From NCBI GenBank assembly GCA_014896455.1, contig JADBKJ010000004.1, forward strand, positions 17,131 to 81,130: DNA of 64,000 bases. Direction: 5' to 3'. Positions 10,998 through 23,883 of the stretch are shown piece after piece. The stretch comes from Thermoanaerobacter sp. GTDB lineage: Bacteria; Bacillota; Thermoanaerobacteria; Thermoanaerobacterales; Thermoanaerobacteraceae. The position numbers were made by a program, and so were the translations under genes. Numbering within the stretch: position 1 is the first letter of the stretch; every line of letters begins with the position of its first letter. Below the pieces are notes generated by a model. It was not told the origin of the DNA. It made no database searches and was given only the letters and a program-made list of their open reading frames with translations.

Positions 10998-12184
10998 GCT
11001 TCTCCCTCCTTAAAACTCCTAAACTCTTCTAAAGTCTCTTCAACAACAAATCTTATATCCTCATCGATAACGACCTTTTTTCTGTCTGCCAAATCTTTAA
11101 ACCTTCTAAAAGCATCACTTAATTCTCCTGGTGAAAGATTGTTGAACCCCAATTGTCTTACTTTTAATTCAAAAGCATTTCTTCCTGATAGCTTACCTAA
11201 TGCAAAAGTATCTGGAACTATTCCGATATCTTCTGGTTTCATTATCTCATAGGTAGCTCTGTTGTTTATAACTCCATGTTGGTGAATTCCCGCTTGATGC
11301 CTAAAAGCATTAGCACCTACAATTGCTTTATTAGGTTGGAGTTTAATCCCTGTAAGTTCGCTTACCAATTTGCTTGTATTGTATATCTCTTTAGTGTTTA
11401 TTCCGTGAACAAGGCCAAAATAATCTTTTCTCGTATTTAATGCCATCACTACTTCTTCCATAGCTGCATTTCCTGCCCTTTCTCCTATTCCGTTTACAGT
11501 CACTTCTACCTGAGTAGCTCCGTTTTCTATGGCAGACAAAGAATTCGCTACAGCCATTCCTAAATCATTGTGACAATGAGCACTTATCATTACTCCATCG
11601 ATGTTGGGAACATTATTTCTGATGTATTTTATGAGTTCTCCAAATTCTCTTGGCATCGCATATCCCACAGTATCGGGCACATTTATTACATTTGCTCCTG
11701 CATCAATTACCTCACTAAAAACTTTTACTAAGAAATCCCAATCAGTCCTTGAAGCGTCTTCTGCTGAAAACTCTATCTCATCAAATTTTCCTTTTGCGTA
11801 TTTTACCATTTCAACGGCTTTTTCAAGCATTTCTTCTCTTGACATCTTAAGTTTGTATTTAAGATGTATATCAGAAGTTGCGATAAAAACGTGTAATCTC
11901 GACTTTTCAGCATTTTTCAAAGCGCTGCAAGCTCTGTCTATATCTTCTTTTACAGACCTTGCCATTGCAGCAATAGTAACACCTTTCAATTTATCAGCAA
12001 TATTTTTAACTGCTTCAAAATCTCCATTAGAAGCTGCTGGAAATCCTGCTTCTATGACATCAACTCCTAAGGATACCAACTGTTTTGCTATTTTAAATTT
12101 ATCGTTAATGTCAAAGTTGACGCCAGGAGTTTGTTCACCATCTCGTAACGTAGTGTCAAAAACAATGACTCTTTTGACCCCCAT
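10988..12184 (-). CDS. leuA: 2-isopropylmalate synthase, short form without regulatory domain
   Basis: This enzyme condenses acetyl-CoA with 2-oxoisovalerate in the first committed leucine step. The HMGL-like TIM barrel starts [16 protein letters not shown], with SAEDASRTD and the metal-binding [12 protein letters not shown]. The LeuA subdomain follows (residues ~280-398, [18 protein letters not shown]). The protein ends at 398 residues, while LeuA enzymes with the C-terminal leucine-sensing domain usually have ~510. No remnant of that domain follows; leuC begins at once. Homocitrate or citramalate synthase activity cannot be excluded, but the leuCDB context favours LeuA. Confidence 0.88.
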   Translation of the reverse strand: MGVKRVIVFDTTLRDGEQTPGVNFDINDKFKIAKQLVSLGVDVIEAGFPAASNGDFEAVKNIADKLKGVTIAAMARSVKEDIDRACSALKNAEKSRLHVFIATSDIHLKYKLKMSREEMLEKAVEMVKYAKGKFDEIEFSAEDASRTDWDFLVKVFSEVIDAGANVINVPDTVGYAMPREFGELIKYIRNNVPNIDGVMISAHCHNDLGMAVANSLSAIENGATQVEVTVNGIGERAGNAAMEEVVMALNTRKDYFGLVHGINTKEIYNTSKLVSELTGIKLQPNKAIVGANAFRHQAGIHQHGVINNRATYEIMKPEDIGIVPDTFALGKLSGRNAFELKVRQLGFNNLSPGELSDAFRRFKDLADRKKVVIDEDIRFVVEETLEEFRSFKEGEAWA

Positions 12185-12203
12185 CGCCTATCTACCTCCT
12201 TAT

Positions 12204-13702
<1,499 letters not shown>

Positions 13703-13727
13703 ATTATCACCCCCTATATAAAAATCA

Positions 13728-14000
13728 TTCCCCGCCCTAAATTACAGGGCGGGGATCTCCTCCACGCGGTACCACCTGTTTTCACTATTACCTCACGGCA
13801 ATAGCCTCACCAAGTTTTGAAACTTGACCTGTAACGGGTAATCCCGGTATAGCCTAATAAGCTTACCGCCGTTCAGCTATACAGCTCCAGAGCGATCTAA
13901 TATGCGCCTCGGCACCGGTTTGCACCATCCACCGGCTCTCTTAAGCCTCAACGCATACCCCTCACCTTCATCGCTTTTATCCTTTATCATTTTAAAAATA
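13728..14000 (-). promoter_or_regulatory. Isoleucine-type T-box leader of the ilv-leu operon
   Basis: On the minus strand the T-box core CAGGTGGTACCGCG (about 13764-13777) precedes a GC-rich terminator (CCCCGCCCTG / AGGGCGGGG, about 13730-13758) and T-run. The candidate specifier is ATC in TAGATCGCTCTGGAGC, ten bases before the GGAGC that also marks the serS leader, so Ile. TGGT of the core complements an ACCA tRNA end, consistent with a tRNA carrying discriminator A. Confidence 0.92.
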
Positions 14001-14023
14001 CAAATCAAATAAAGTTACTTGTT

Positions 14024-14052
14024 ATTTTAACAGCAACTTTTACTTTAGTCAA
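14024..14052 (-). promoter_or_regulatory. Sigma-A promoter of the ilv-leu operon
   Basis: Minus strand TTGACT, 17-nt spacer, TAAAAT, upstream of the T-box leader. The remaining ~230 bases to gyrA are AT-rich, with nothing else recognised apart from the gyrA terminator. Confidence 0.75.
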
Positions 14053-14287
14053 CTAAATTATTTGTAAATTTTCAATAATCTATCGTTTACATTTACTAAA
14101 AAATTTTAAATATCTCACAAAAAAATTGCTCTTTTTTAATTATCATTAAAAATTGCTTAAATCGCATGCAATTTAAACATTTTTGTCGAATTTGTTTTTT
14201 AAAAAGATATGTGAAATCCCTATTGGGTTCTGCATACGTACACTTCAAAGAAAAACTGGCCTAAACAATATGAAAGAGCTTTTAAAA

Positions 14288-14316
14288 AATAAGCCCCCAA
14301 AAATTGAGGACTTATT
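14288..14316 (-). terminator. Intrinsic terminator of gyrA
   Basis: Minus-strand stem AATAAGTCCTC / GGGGGCTTATT with loop AATTTTT, then a T-run. Confidence 0.75.
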
Positions 14317-14317
14317 T

Positions 14318-16741
14318 TTATTCTTCATTTTCTATCCTTGCAGTAGAAACAACCCTGTCACCATCATCCAGCTTCATAAGGGTTACCCCTCTTGTATCTC
14401 TGTGCATCTTAGAAATATCTGACACCTTCATTCTTATAAGAATCCCATTTGCAGAAATTATCATAAATTCATCTTCTGGATTTACTGACCGTATAGACAC
14501 CAATTTACCAGTCTTTTTGCTAAGCTTTATTGCAATTATTCCCTTTCCTGCTCTTGTTTGAAGCCTATATTCCTCTAAGTCCGTTCTCTTTCCAAATCCA
14601 TTTTCTGTTACTACTAAAACTTCGCTGTTGGGATGAACAAGGTCCATTTCTACCACTTCATCATCTTCTCTCAAGGAAATAGCTATTACACCTTTTGCCA
14701 CTCTTCCCATAGGTCTTATGTCTTTTTCATTAAATCTTATAGCATAGCCTCTAGCAGTCCCTATTATTATTTCTCTTTCTCCATTTGTTAATTTTACATT
14801 TATAAGCTCATCACTTTCTTCCAACGTGATAGCAATTATACCATTTCTCTTAATTGACCTGAACTCTTCTATAGAAGTCTTTTTAATTATGCCTTTTTTA
14901 GTGCACATCACAATATACTTAATATCTTCTGACTTTTTAAGAGGAATAACCGCTGTGACTTTCTCTCCTTGAGCTATCTGTATGAGATTGACAATAGCCG
15001 TGCCTTTTGCTTGTCTTCCTGTCTCAGGAATGTCTACTGTCCTTAAACTATATACTTTCCCTTTGTTTGTAAAGAACAACAGTCTGTCATGAGTTGTAGT
15101 GATAAATATATCCTCTACAAAGTCATCTTCTCTTGTAGATATACCTAATATACCTTTCCCCCCACGTTTTTGAGCCTTATAAGTATCAAGAGGCATTCTC
15201 TTTATATATCCATAGTGTGTCATTGTCACTACAACATCTTCCAATTGAACCAAATCCTCTAAATCTAACTCTTCTTCTTTTGCCACAATGCTTGTCCTTC
15301 TCGGAGTAGCATATTTATTTTTTATTTCCAAAAGTTCTTTTTTGATTATTTCCAGCACTTTTTTTTCATCTGCTAAAATTTCCTTTAATTCTTTTATCTT
15401 TTTAATTAACTCCTTAAGCTCATCTTCTACCTTTTGCCTTTCAAGCCCTGTTAACCTTCCTAATCTCATGTCAACTATCGCTTGTGCTTGTTTTTCGCTT
15501 AACTCAAACTTGTCCATTAAATTTTGTTTAGCAATTGCTTCTGTCCTTGAACTCCTTATTATGTTTATCACTTCATCAATGTGGTCAAGGGCGATTTTTA
15601 ACCCCTCTAAAATATGGGCTCTTTCTTCTGCTTTTCTTAAGTCAAACTTGGTCCTTCTCGTTACAACATCCGCTTGATGGTCCACATACTTTTCTATAAT
15701 CTGCTTTAAATTTAGTATTTTTGGCTCTCCATCTACAAGAGCTAACATTATAGCTCCAAAGGTCTGCTGCATCTGTGTGTGCATATAAAGTTTATTAAGT
15801 ATCACCTTTGGATTGACATCTCTTTTTAGCTCTATTACAATTTTCATTCCATTCCTATCAGATTCATCTCTCAAATCAGAAATTCCTTCTATGTGCTTGT
15901 CACGGACTAACTCAGCTATTTTTTCAATTAACTTAGCTTTTAAAACCATATAAGGAATCTCAGTAATTACAATCCTCGTCTTACCGTGGTGTTCTTCAAT
16001 TTCTGCCTTTGCCCTAACGATAATTTTCCCTCTTCCTGTCTCATAAGTCTCTTTTATACCGTCTCTTCCTAGAATTATTCCTCCTGTAGGAAAGTCAGGT
16101 CCTTTTATATATTTCATCAGTTCATCTACTGAAATATAAGGATTGTCTATATAAGCGACAATTCCATCTATGACTTCTCCTAAATTGTGAGGAGGAATAT
16201 TCGTAGCCATACCTACAGCAATTCCTTGAGAGCCGTTGACTAAAAGATTAGGAAATCGAGATGGAAGTACAACTGGTTCCTTTAAAGTCTCATCAAAGTT
16301 TGGCACAAAATCTACTGTCTCTTTGTTGATATCTGTAAGCATCTCAAGGGCAATTTTTGAAAGCCTAGCCTCTGTGTACCTCATGGCAGCCGGAGGGTCT
16401 CCATCTATGCTTCCAAAGTTTCCGTGCCCATCTATCAAAGTTTCTCTCATTGAAAAATCCTGTGCTAGTCTCACTAAAGTATCGTAAACAGCTGCATCAC
16501 CGTGAGGATGGTATTTTCCTAAAACTTCACCAACAACTGCAACGCTCTTTTTATATGGCTTGTCAGGGGTTAATCCCAACTCATTCATAGCATAGAGAAT
16601 CCTTCTATGAACGGGTTTTAAACCATCTCTCACATCTGGCAATGCCCTTCCAACAATTACACTCATCGCATAATCTATATAAGATTTTTTCATTTCATCT
16701 TCAATGTCTACCGGTATTACTTTCTCTTTTTCTTCACTCAT
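14318..16741 (-). CDS. gyrA: DNA gyrase subunit A
   Basis: An 807-residue breakage-reunion subunit that introduces negative supercoils with GyrB. The winged-helix region and active-site tyrosine are in [16 protein letters not shown] (near residue 120). The tower and coiled-coil domains follow, and the C-terminal beta-pinwheel starts near residue 500, carrying the DNA-wrapping GyrA box QKRGGKG. Length is normal. It follows gyrB by 14 bases on the same strand; an AGAGGTG ribosome site precedes the ATG. Confidence 0.97.
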   Translation of the reverse strand: MSEEKEKVIPVDIEDEMKKSYIDYAMSVIVGRALPDVRDGLKPVHRRILYAMNELGLTPDKPYKKSVAVVGEVLGKYHPHGDAAVYDTLVRLAQDFSMRETLIDGHGNFGSIDGDPPAAMRYTEARLSKIALEMLTDINKETVDFVPNFDETLKEPVVLPSRFPNLLVNGSQGIAVGMATNIPPHNLGEVIDGIVAYIDNPYISVDELMKYIKGPDFPTGGIILGRDGIKETYETGRGKIIVRAKAEIEEHHGKTRIVITEIPYMVLKAKLIEKIAELVRDKHIEGISDLRDESDRNGMKIVIELKRDVNPKVILNKLYMHTQMQQTFGAIMLALVDGEPKILNLKQIIEKYVDHQADVVTRRTKFDLRKAEERAHILEGLKIALDHIDEVINIIRSSRTEAIAKQNLMDKFELSEKQAQAIVDMRLGRLTGLERQKVEDELKELIKKIKELKEILADEKKVLEIIKKELLEIKNKYATPRRTSIVAKEEELDLEDLVQLEDVVVTMTHYGYIKRMPLDTYKAQKRGGKGILGISTREDDFVEDIFITTTHDRLLFFTNKGKVYSLRTVDIPETGRQAKGTAIVNLIQIAQGEKVTAVIPLKKSEDIKYIVMCTKKGIIKKTSIEEFRSIKRNGIIAITLEESDELINVKLTNGEREIIIGTARGYAIRFNEKDIRPMGRVAKGVIAISLREDDEVVEMDLVHPNSEVLVVTENGFGKRTDLEEYRLQTRAGKGIIAIKLSKKTGKLVSIRSVNPEDEFMIISANGILIRMKVSDISKMHRDTRGVTLMKLDDGDRVVSTARIENEE

Positions 16742-16755
16742 CTATTTCACCTCTT

Positions 16756-18705
<1,950 letters not shown>

Positions 18706-18728
18706 TTAAAAATTGCTCAATTCAAAAC

Positions 18729-18754
18729 ATTTCCCGAAAAATTTCCCTGGAAAT
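18729..18754. promoter_or_regulatory. Two Noc-box-like sequences upstream of gyrB
   Basis: ATTTCCCTGGAAAT (18741-18754) differs in one base from the Bacillus Noc-binding consensus ATTTCCCGGGAAAT. ATTTCCCGAAAAAT (18729-18742) differs in two. They overlap by two bases and lie near a possible gyrB promoter (minus strand TTGAGC, 17 nt, TAAAAT). A Noc-type protein is encoded at 35455-36261. Confidence 0.45.
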
Positions 18755-18833
18755 GAAAAGGAAATAATTTTATTTTTATTATTGCCTATAACTATTGCCT
18801 ATAATATAATATACTTAAATTGAGGTGAATTCA

Positions 18834-18884
18834 ATGGCTACTTATGAGGATTTTTTAAAACTTGACATAGGTGTAGGAAGGTAG
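18834..18884 (+). pseudogene. csaA remnant (first 16 codons)
   Basis: ATG at 18834, with a GAGGTGA ribosome site, encodes MATYEDFLKLDIGVGR and then stops. This closely resembles the start of CsaA-type tRNA-binding-fold proteins (MA-x-EDFLKLDIRVG). The rest of the gene is absent. Within 15 bases comes AGTTTGTCAACAGTTTG (about 18896-18914), resembling the terminal sequence of the R repeats. Confidence 0.6.
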
Positions 18885-18958
18885 AACCAATACGAGAGTT
18901 TGTCAACAGTTTGAATAAAATTTGTTAAGGTTTTATTTTTTATGGAAGGTGATAAATA

Positions 18959-20314
18959 GTGAAATTTTTAGGTGTCAACATAGGTAAACTCATCAACATA
19001 TCCTGCAAAATCACAGGAAAAGGTGGAACATCTCTTCCCGGAAAAATCGCACTAAAGTATGATTCTAAATTAATTGAAAAACTAATAGTACCCATAAAAA
19101 ACAACAAAGTAATAATAACAGGTACAAACGGCAAAACTACAACTTCCGGATTAATAGCCTCTATTTTGACCACTGCTGGGAAAAGGGTTGTACACAACAA
19201 AGAAGGAGCAAATATGAAAACGGGAATCGCGACTGCTTTAATAAAAAGCAGTAATTTTTGGGGAAATTTACAAAAAGATGCAACCGTTTTTGAAGTAGAT
19301 GAAGCAAACATGCCCATTGTAATAGAAGATGTAAAACCTAATATAGTAGTAATAACCAACTTTTTTAGAGACCAATTAGATAGATATGGAGAACTAGATA
19401 CAACAGTAGAAAAAGTAAAAAAATCCCTTTTAAACCTGCCACAAGATTCTATATTATTACTAAACGCTGATGAACCTTTTACAGCTTCAATAGGAGATGA
19501 AATAAAATCGAAAGTTTTTTACTATGGAATTGAAGACAACATTGAAGGAATTAACTCCTCTTCTTTTGAACAAAAATACTGTCCAATTTGTGCCCACAAA
19601 TACGAATATAAAAAAATATATTACGGGCAACTGGGAGACTATTACTGTCCCAATTGTGGCAAGAAGCGGCCAAATCCTCATTTTAAAGCCACTAATATAT
19701 TTTTAAATGAAGATGGAATAAATTTTAACCTATACTATAAAGATAAAATTTTTACAGTTAAAAGTAGGTTGATAGGTTTATATAATTTGTATAATTTATT
19801 AGCAGCTATATCTGCTGGTATTTTGTTGAACATAGACTTTAGCACTATATTAAAAGCAATAGAAAGCTATTGGCCAATAGAAGGAAGATTACAAAAAACT
19901 AAAATAAAAGGCAAAAGGACAATAATAAATTTAATCAAAAACCCCATCGGTTTTGAAAGCACTTTAAATATGCTATCTCAATTTAATAAACCCTTAAACC
20001 TTTTAATTTCTATAAATGACAATTACGCTGATGGAAGGGATGTGTCTTGGCTGTGGGATGTAAACTTAGAAAGCTTTTTATCAAAGACAAAAGTAAACTA
20101 TATAGTAACTTCAGGTTTAAGGGCAGAAGACATGGCAGTAAGATTAAAATATGCTGGCTTTGATATTAAAAAAATAAAAATAATAAATTCTATAGAAAAA
20201 GCTCTTGACACTATAGCTAATTTAACAGAAGAAGAATTAATAGCTGTACTTCCCAACTATACTTCTTTGTATGATGTAAGCAAATATTTAAAATTACAGG
20301 AGGCAAAAAAATGA
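18959..20314 (+). CDS. murT: Lipid II isoglutaminyl synthase, MurT subunit
   Basis: A 451-residue Mur-ligase homologue that works with GatD to amidate the D-glutamate of lipid II on the cytoplasmic side. The P-loop is GTNGKTTTSGLIASIL near residue 55. A zinc-ribbon insertion, CPICAHKY...CPNCGKKRP (residues ~205-235), is characteristic of MurT. The C-terminal domain (DUF1727) includes NDNYADGRDVSWLWD. Start is GTG with AAGGTGAT; murT overlaps gatD by 4 nt. Confidence 0.92.
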   Translation: MKFLGVNIGKLINISCKITGKGGTSLPGKIALKYDSKLIEKLIVPIKNNKVIITGTNGKTTTSGLIASILTTAGKRVVHNKEGANMKTGIATALIKSSNFWGNLQKDATVFEVDEANMPIVIEDVKPNIVVITNFFRDQLDRYGELDTTVEKVKKSLLNLPQDSILLLNADEPFTASIGDEIKSKVFYYGIEDNIEGINSSSFEQKYCPICAHKYEYKKIYYGQLGDYYCPNCGKKRPNPHFKATNIFLNEDGINFNLYYKDKIFTVKSRLIGLYNLYNLLAAISAGILLNIDFSTILKAIESYWPIEGRLQKTKIKGKRTIINLIKNPIGFESTLNMLSQFNKPLNLLISINDNYADGRDVSWLWDVNLESFLSKTKVNYIVTSGLRAEDMAVRLKYAGFDIKKIKIINSIEKALDTIANLTEEELIAVLPNYTSLYDVSKYLKLQEAKK

Positions 20315-21042
20315 AATTAGTCGTTGGCCACATGTATCCTGATTTATTAAACTTATATGGAGATATAGGAAATATTGTAGCTTTAAAAAAAAGATGTGAA
20401 TGGAGAAAAATTGAAATAGAAATAAAGCCAATAACTTTAGATTACAATGAAGAATTTGCTGACGTAGACCTTCTATTTTTAGGAGGAGGGTCAGATAGAG
20501 AGCAAAAAATTGTAAGTGATGATTTAAAAAATAAAAAAGGTAAAAATTTAAAAACAGCTATTGAAGATGGTTTGACAGTATTAGCTATATGTGGAGGATA
20601 TCAATTACTTGGAGAATACTATCAAACTCTGGCTGGTAGCAAATTAGAAGGTTTAGGAATTTTAAAAGCCTGGACAATAGCTGGTAATAGAAGAATGATA
20701 GGAAATATAGTTATAGACACAAATATAGCTGGTAAAAATTTTAAAATGGTAGGTTTTGAGAATCACTCAGGAAAAACTTTTTTGGAAAAAATGGAGCCTT
20801 TAGGTAAAGTAATAATTGGAAATGGAAATAATGGAGAAGATAAAACAGAAGGATGTATCTATAAAAATGTGTATGGAACATATCTCCACGGTCCAGTACT
20901 ACCCAAAAATCCTGAATTTGCAGATATTTTAATTGAAACTGCTTTAAAGAGAAAATATGGAAAAGTAGAATTAACTCCTTTGGATGACTCTTTAGAACAA
21001 CAAGCTAAACAATCTTTGATAGAAAGATTTATAAAAAAATAG
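20311..21042 (+). CDS. gatD: Lipid II isoglutaminyl synthase, glutaminase subunit GatD
   Basis: A 243-residue class I glutamine amidotransferase-like protein (CobQ/GatD type). The nucleophile cysteine is in LAICGGYQLLG and the catalytic histidine in YLHGPVLPKNP. It supplies ammonia to MurT for D-isoglutamine formation. ATG with AGGAGG at 20300. The terminator after it is split into two copies by repeat R2. Confidence 0.92.
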   Translation: MKLVVGHMYPDLLNLYGDIGNIVALKKRCEWRKIEIEIKPITLDYNEEFADVDLLFLGGGSDREQKIVSDDLKNKKGKNLKTAIEDGLTVLAICGGYQLLGEYYQTLAGSKLEGLGILKAWTIAGNRRMIGNIVIDTNIAGKNFKMVGFENHSGKTFLEKMEPLGKVIIGNGNNGEDKTEGCIYKNVYGTYLHGPVLPKNPEFADILIETALKRKYGKVELTPLDDSLEQQAKQSLIERFIKK

Positions 21043-21340
21043 AGGATTACGGCCTCTATCAGACTGTAGACAAACTTTCGTTTTTGCATCGTCGCTCCGA
21101 TGTTCCAAAGCGACAAAACTAAGCTCGACCTTCGGGCTCCGGCAGGGTACCGGGCACATTCGACATCCTTGTCTTAGTGCCCGCCTCCGCCATCCGTGGC
21201 TACGGCCCTGCCTCCACCCTTGGTCTCGCTAAGTTTTGTTGCCACTTTGTCACAAGTCGCACCGATTGCAAAATATCTCCTTTACGAAAGTTTGTCTACA
21301 GTCTGTTGTCAACAAACTGATAGAGGATTACGGCCTCTAT
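21039..21340. repeat. Repeat R2: ~260-bp GC-rich element inside a duplicated terminator
   Basis: The element spans 21060-21319 and is bounded by exact 21-bp copies of a hairpin containing TAGAGGATTACGGCCTCTA (21039-21059, 21320-21340). Ends are CAGACTGTAGACAAAC and GTCAACAAACTG. The right end also holds a second end-like stretch, GTCTACAGTCTG, just inside. gatD and the GH31 gene converge here, so each gene keeps one hairpin copy. Orientation is opposite to R1. Confidence 0.8.
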
Positions 21341-21344
21341 TTTT

Positions 21345-23603
21345 TTATAATTCAATTTCACAACTTTCCTTCTCAACTTTTTCACCATTTATCTTAATCT
21401 CTTTGATGTCATCAAAATTTTTAAATATAAATCTATACTTTTTAACTCCTTTGTCATAGCCAAAATGAATTTTACCAAATTTTATATCCATTTTTCCTTC
21501 TTTATAACAAAAACTTATATCGAAGAGGTTATAAACCCCTTTAGTATAATCGAAAGATTTTCCATCATCTTCATAATGGAGATAATGTCCCTCTTTCCCT
21601 TTGTATATCTCCACTGTTAATTCTTCCAGCTTCTTTTCCCCTATAAAAGACTGAGGCTGCTGTTTTAACAGTATTCCTCCTTCTTTTACAAAAAGAGGTA
21701 TTACTTCTATAGGAGCATCCACAAGGTAATAGTTTTTTCCTTTGAATTCTTTTCCCGTCCAGTAATCATACCAGATTCCTTCAGGCAAATAAACTTCTCT
21801 TCTTTCTTTTGAAGGAAGATATACAGGAGCAACTAAGAGACCTTCTCCAAACATAAATTCATCATATATCTTATGAGTATTTTCATCTTTTTGATATTCA
21901 AAAACCAAAGGCCTCATAATAGGATAGCCTTTTTGAGATGCAATGTAAAACAAATCATATAAGTAAGGCAAAAGTTCATATCTCATTTTTATATATTTTC
22001 GAGAAATATCTTCTGCTTTTTTGCCAAAAGACCATGGCTCCTGGTCTTTTGTTCCTATTGCAGAATGAACTCTTAAAAACGGAGTAAATACCGCAGCCTC
22101 TATCCACCTTATAAAAAGTTCTTCATGGCAATCTCCTTCAAATCCTCCAACATCTGCTCCTGCAAACGGTTGTCCAGATAAACCTATGTTCATTAACATT
22201 GGCATCATCATAAGGAGATGCTCATACAAGCTTCTGTTGTCTCCTGTCCACATTGCGGCATATCTTTGTATCCCTGAAAAAGCAGCTCTTGTCAAAACAA
22301 AAGGCCTTTCATTAGGTCTTATCCTTAGAAAACCATCTCTTGTAGCCATTGCCATGTAATTTGCATAGACATTGTGAGCCTCTTTGTGAAGTACCTTTTC
22401 TCTATCTAAAATATGAATATTATCCTCTGGCATTGTTTTTGTAGGTGTTTCAAAAACAGCTGGTTCATTCATATCATTCCATATACCATCAATGCCATCA
22501 TTTATAAATTCTCTGTGCTTTTCACCCCACCAATATCTCACTTCTTCTTGTAAAAAGTCAGGAAAACAAGCTTCCCCTGGCCATACTTTTCCAACGTAGG
22601 TTATACCGTACTTATCCTTTACAAAATAACCCTTTTCAATTCCTTCTCTGTAAACATGGTAGTCGTAATCTCTCTTAACTCCTGGATCTACAATTGTCAC
22701 TACTTTAAATCCCATTTCTTTAAGCTGTTTTAACATTTCTTTGTGGTTTTTAAACGTTTCTTTATTCCATGTAAAAACTCTATACCCTTCCATGTAATCT
22801 ATATCGAGATATATCACATCACAAGGAATATCTTTTTCTCTAAAAGTTTTTGCAACCTCCAGTACTCTCTCTTGTGGGGTGTAACTATATCTGCTTTGTT
22901 GATTACCTAATACCCATAATGGGGGAAGACTTATCCTTCCTGTAAGATATGTATAATTTTCCACAACCTCTTTTATGTCTTCTCCGTATATAAAATAGTA
23001 GTTCATTTGGCCGCCATATGCTCCAAAAAAATAATATTCTTGACTTTCTTGACCCATATCAAAAAAAGACCTAAAACTGTTGTCCAAAAATATTCCATAA
23101 GTGTGATAATCGTTCATTCCTATGAAAAAAGGGTAAGACTCATATAAAAGTTTTGTAGTCTGGTTGTGAGTCATAAATTCATCTGTATTCCACATCTCCA
23201 GTCTTTCGCCTTTTTTGTCGAGGTATCCTGCTTTTTCTCCAAAACCGTAAAAATGGTCTTCTCTTAACTTTTTATAGCACCTTACATCTGTTTCATTGAA
23301 CTTTGCTCCTCCATTGTAATCCTCATTAATTATATTTCCATTTTTATCTAAGAAACTCACAGAAAGGTCATTTTTATTTATTTTTACTTTCAATGAATTA
23401 GTCTCGATTAATATGTTTTCTAATTCATCACTTATACTAAACTCAGGAATATCGTATTCTTTCATTTCTATCGCAATTGTATCCTTTCTTTTTTCCTCTT
23501 TATTACTTACAAAAACGTTAATAATTTTATCACCTAATATTCTAAGCTCTAACTTCTTTTCTCCGTTTCTCACAACAATTTTTTCCGATGTTTTTCGATA
23601 CAA
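21345..23603 (-). CDS. GH31 family alpha-glucosidase
   Basis: A 752-residue glycoside hydrolase of family 31, acting on alpha-linked glucosides (maltose- or isomaltose-type; xyloside cannot be excluded). The N-terminal beta-sandwich (~1-230) precedes the TIM barrel. The catalytic nucleophile lies in DGIWNDMNEPAVF, and the acid/base region follows in MWTGDNRS and AGADVGGF. No signal peptide is seen, so it is likely cytoplasmic. Start is TTG with an AGGGGG site. It is placed between the convergent gatD terminator and remB. Confidence 0.92.
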   Translation of the reverse strand: MYRKTSEKIVVRNGEKKLELRILGDKIINVFVSNKEEKRKDTIAIEMKEYDIPEFSISDELENILIETNSLKVKINKNDLSVSFLDKNGNIINEDYNGGAKFNETDVRCYKKLREDHFYGFGEKAGYLDKKGERLEMWNTDEFMTHNQTTKLLYESYPFFIGMNDYHTYGIFLDNSFRSFFDMGQESQEYYFFGAYGGQMNYYFIYGEDIKEVVENYTYLTGRISLPPLWVLGNQQSRYSYTPQERVLEVAKTFREKDIPCDVIYLDIDYMEGYRVFTWNKETFKNHKEMLKQLKEMGFKVVTIVDPGVKRDYDYHVYREGIEKGYFVKDKYGITYVGKVWPGEACFPDFLQEEVRYWWGEKHREFINDGIDGIWNDMNEPAVFETPTKTMPEDNIHILDREKVLHKEAHNVYANYMAMATRDGFLRIRPNERPFVLTRAAFSGIQRYAAMWTGDNRSLYEHLLMMMPMLMNIGLSGQPFAGADVGGFEGDCHEELFIRWIEAAVFTPFLRVHSAIGTKDQEPWSFGKKAEDISRKYIKMRYELLPYLYDLFYIASQKGYPIMRPLVFEYQKDENTHKIYDEFMFGEGLLVAPVYLPSKERREVYLPEGIWYDYWTGKEFKGKNYYLVDAPIEVIPLFVKEGGILLKQQPQSFIGEKKLEELTVEIYKGKEGHYLHYEDDGKSFDYTKGVYNLFDISFCYKEGKMDIKFGKIHFGYDKGVKKYRFIFKNFDDIKEIKINGEKVEKESCEIEL

Positions 23604-23614
23604 TTCAATACCCC

Positions 23615-23872
23615 CTATTCCTCTATTTTTTGTGTCCTTCTTATAAGAGTAAAGGCAGAAATTGGTGATAAATAAATGATACTCCTCTTATCCCTTTCTG
23701 TGATTATAAAAGACTTTGGCTTTTCGTCAGAAATTCTGACAACAAATCCTTCTTCTTCCGCTACTCTCAGAAACTGAATAGTAGCGGAAGAAGTGGTTAC
23801 AATATTCATATCAAAAATGCCTATAATTTCTTTGTCGGGTACTACCACGTTGCCGCCTAAATGGACATACAT
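23615..23872 (-). CDS. remB: DUF370 / RemB-like regulatory protein
   Basis: An 85-residue protein of the DUF370 family (YaaB/RemB in Bacillus, between recF and gyrB). Visible features are the start MYVHLGGNVVVPDKEIIGIFD and the region PKSFIITERD. Family members are small DNA-binding or matrix-gene regulators; the target here is unknown. The ribosome site AGGAGGT is well placed, and it follows recF by 11 bases. Confidence 0.85.
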   Translation of the reverse strand: MYVHLGGNVVVPDKEIIGIFDMNIVTTSSATIQFLRVAEEEGFVVRISDEKPKSFIITERDKRSIIYLSPISAFTLIRRTQKIEE

Positions 23873-23883
23873 TTTTTGACCTC

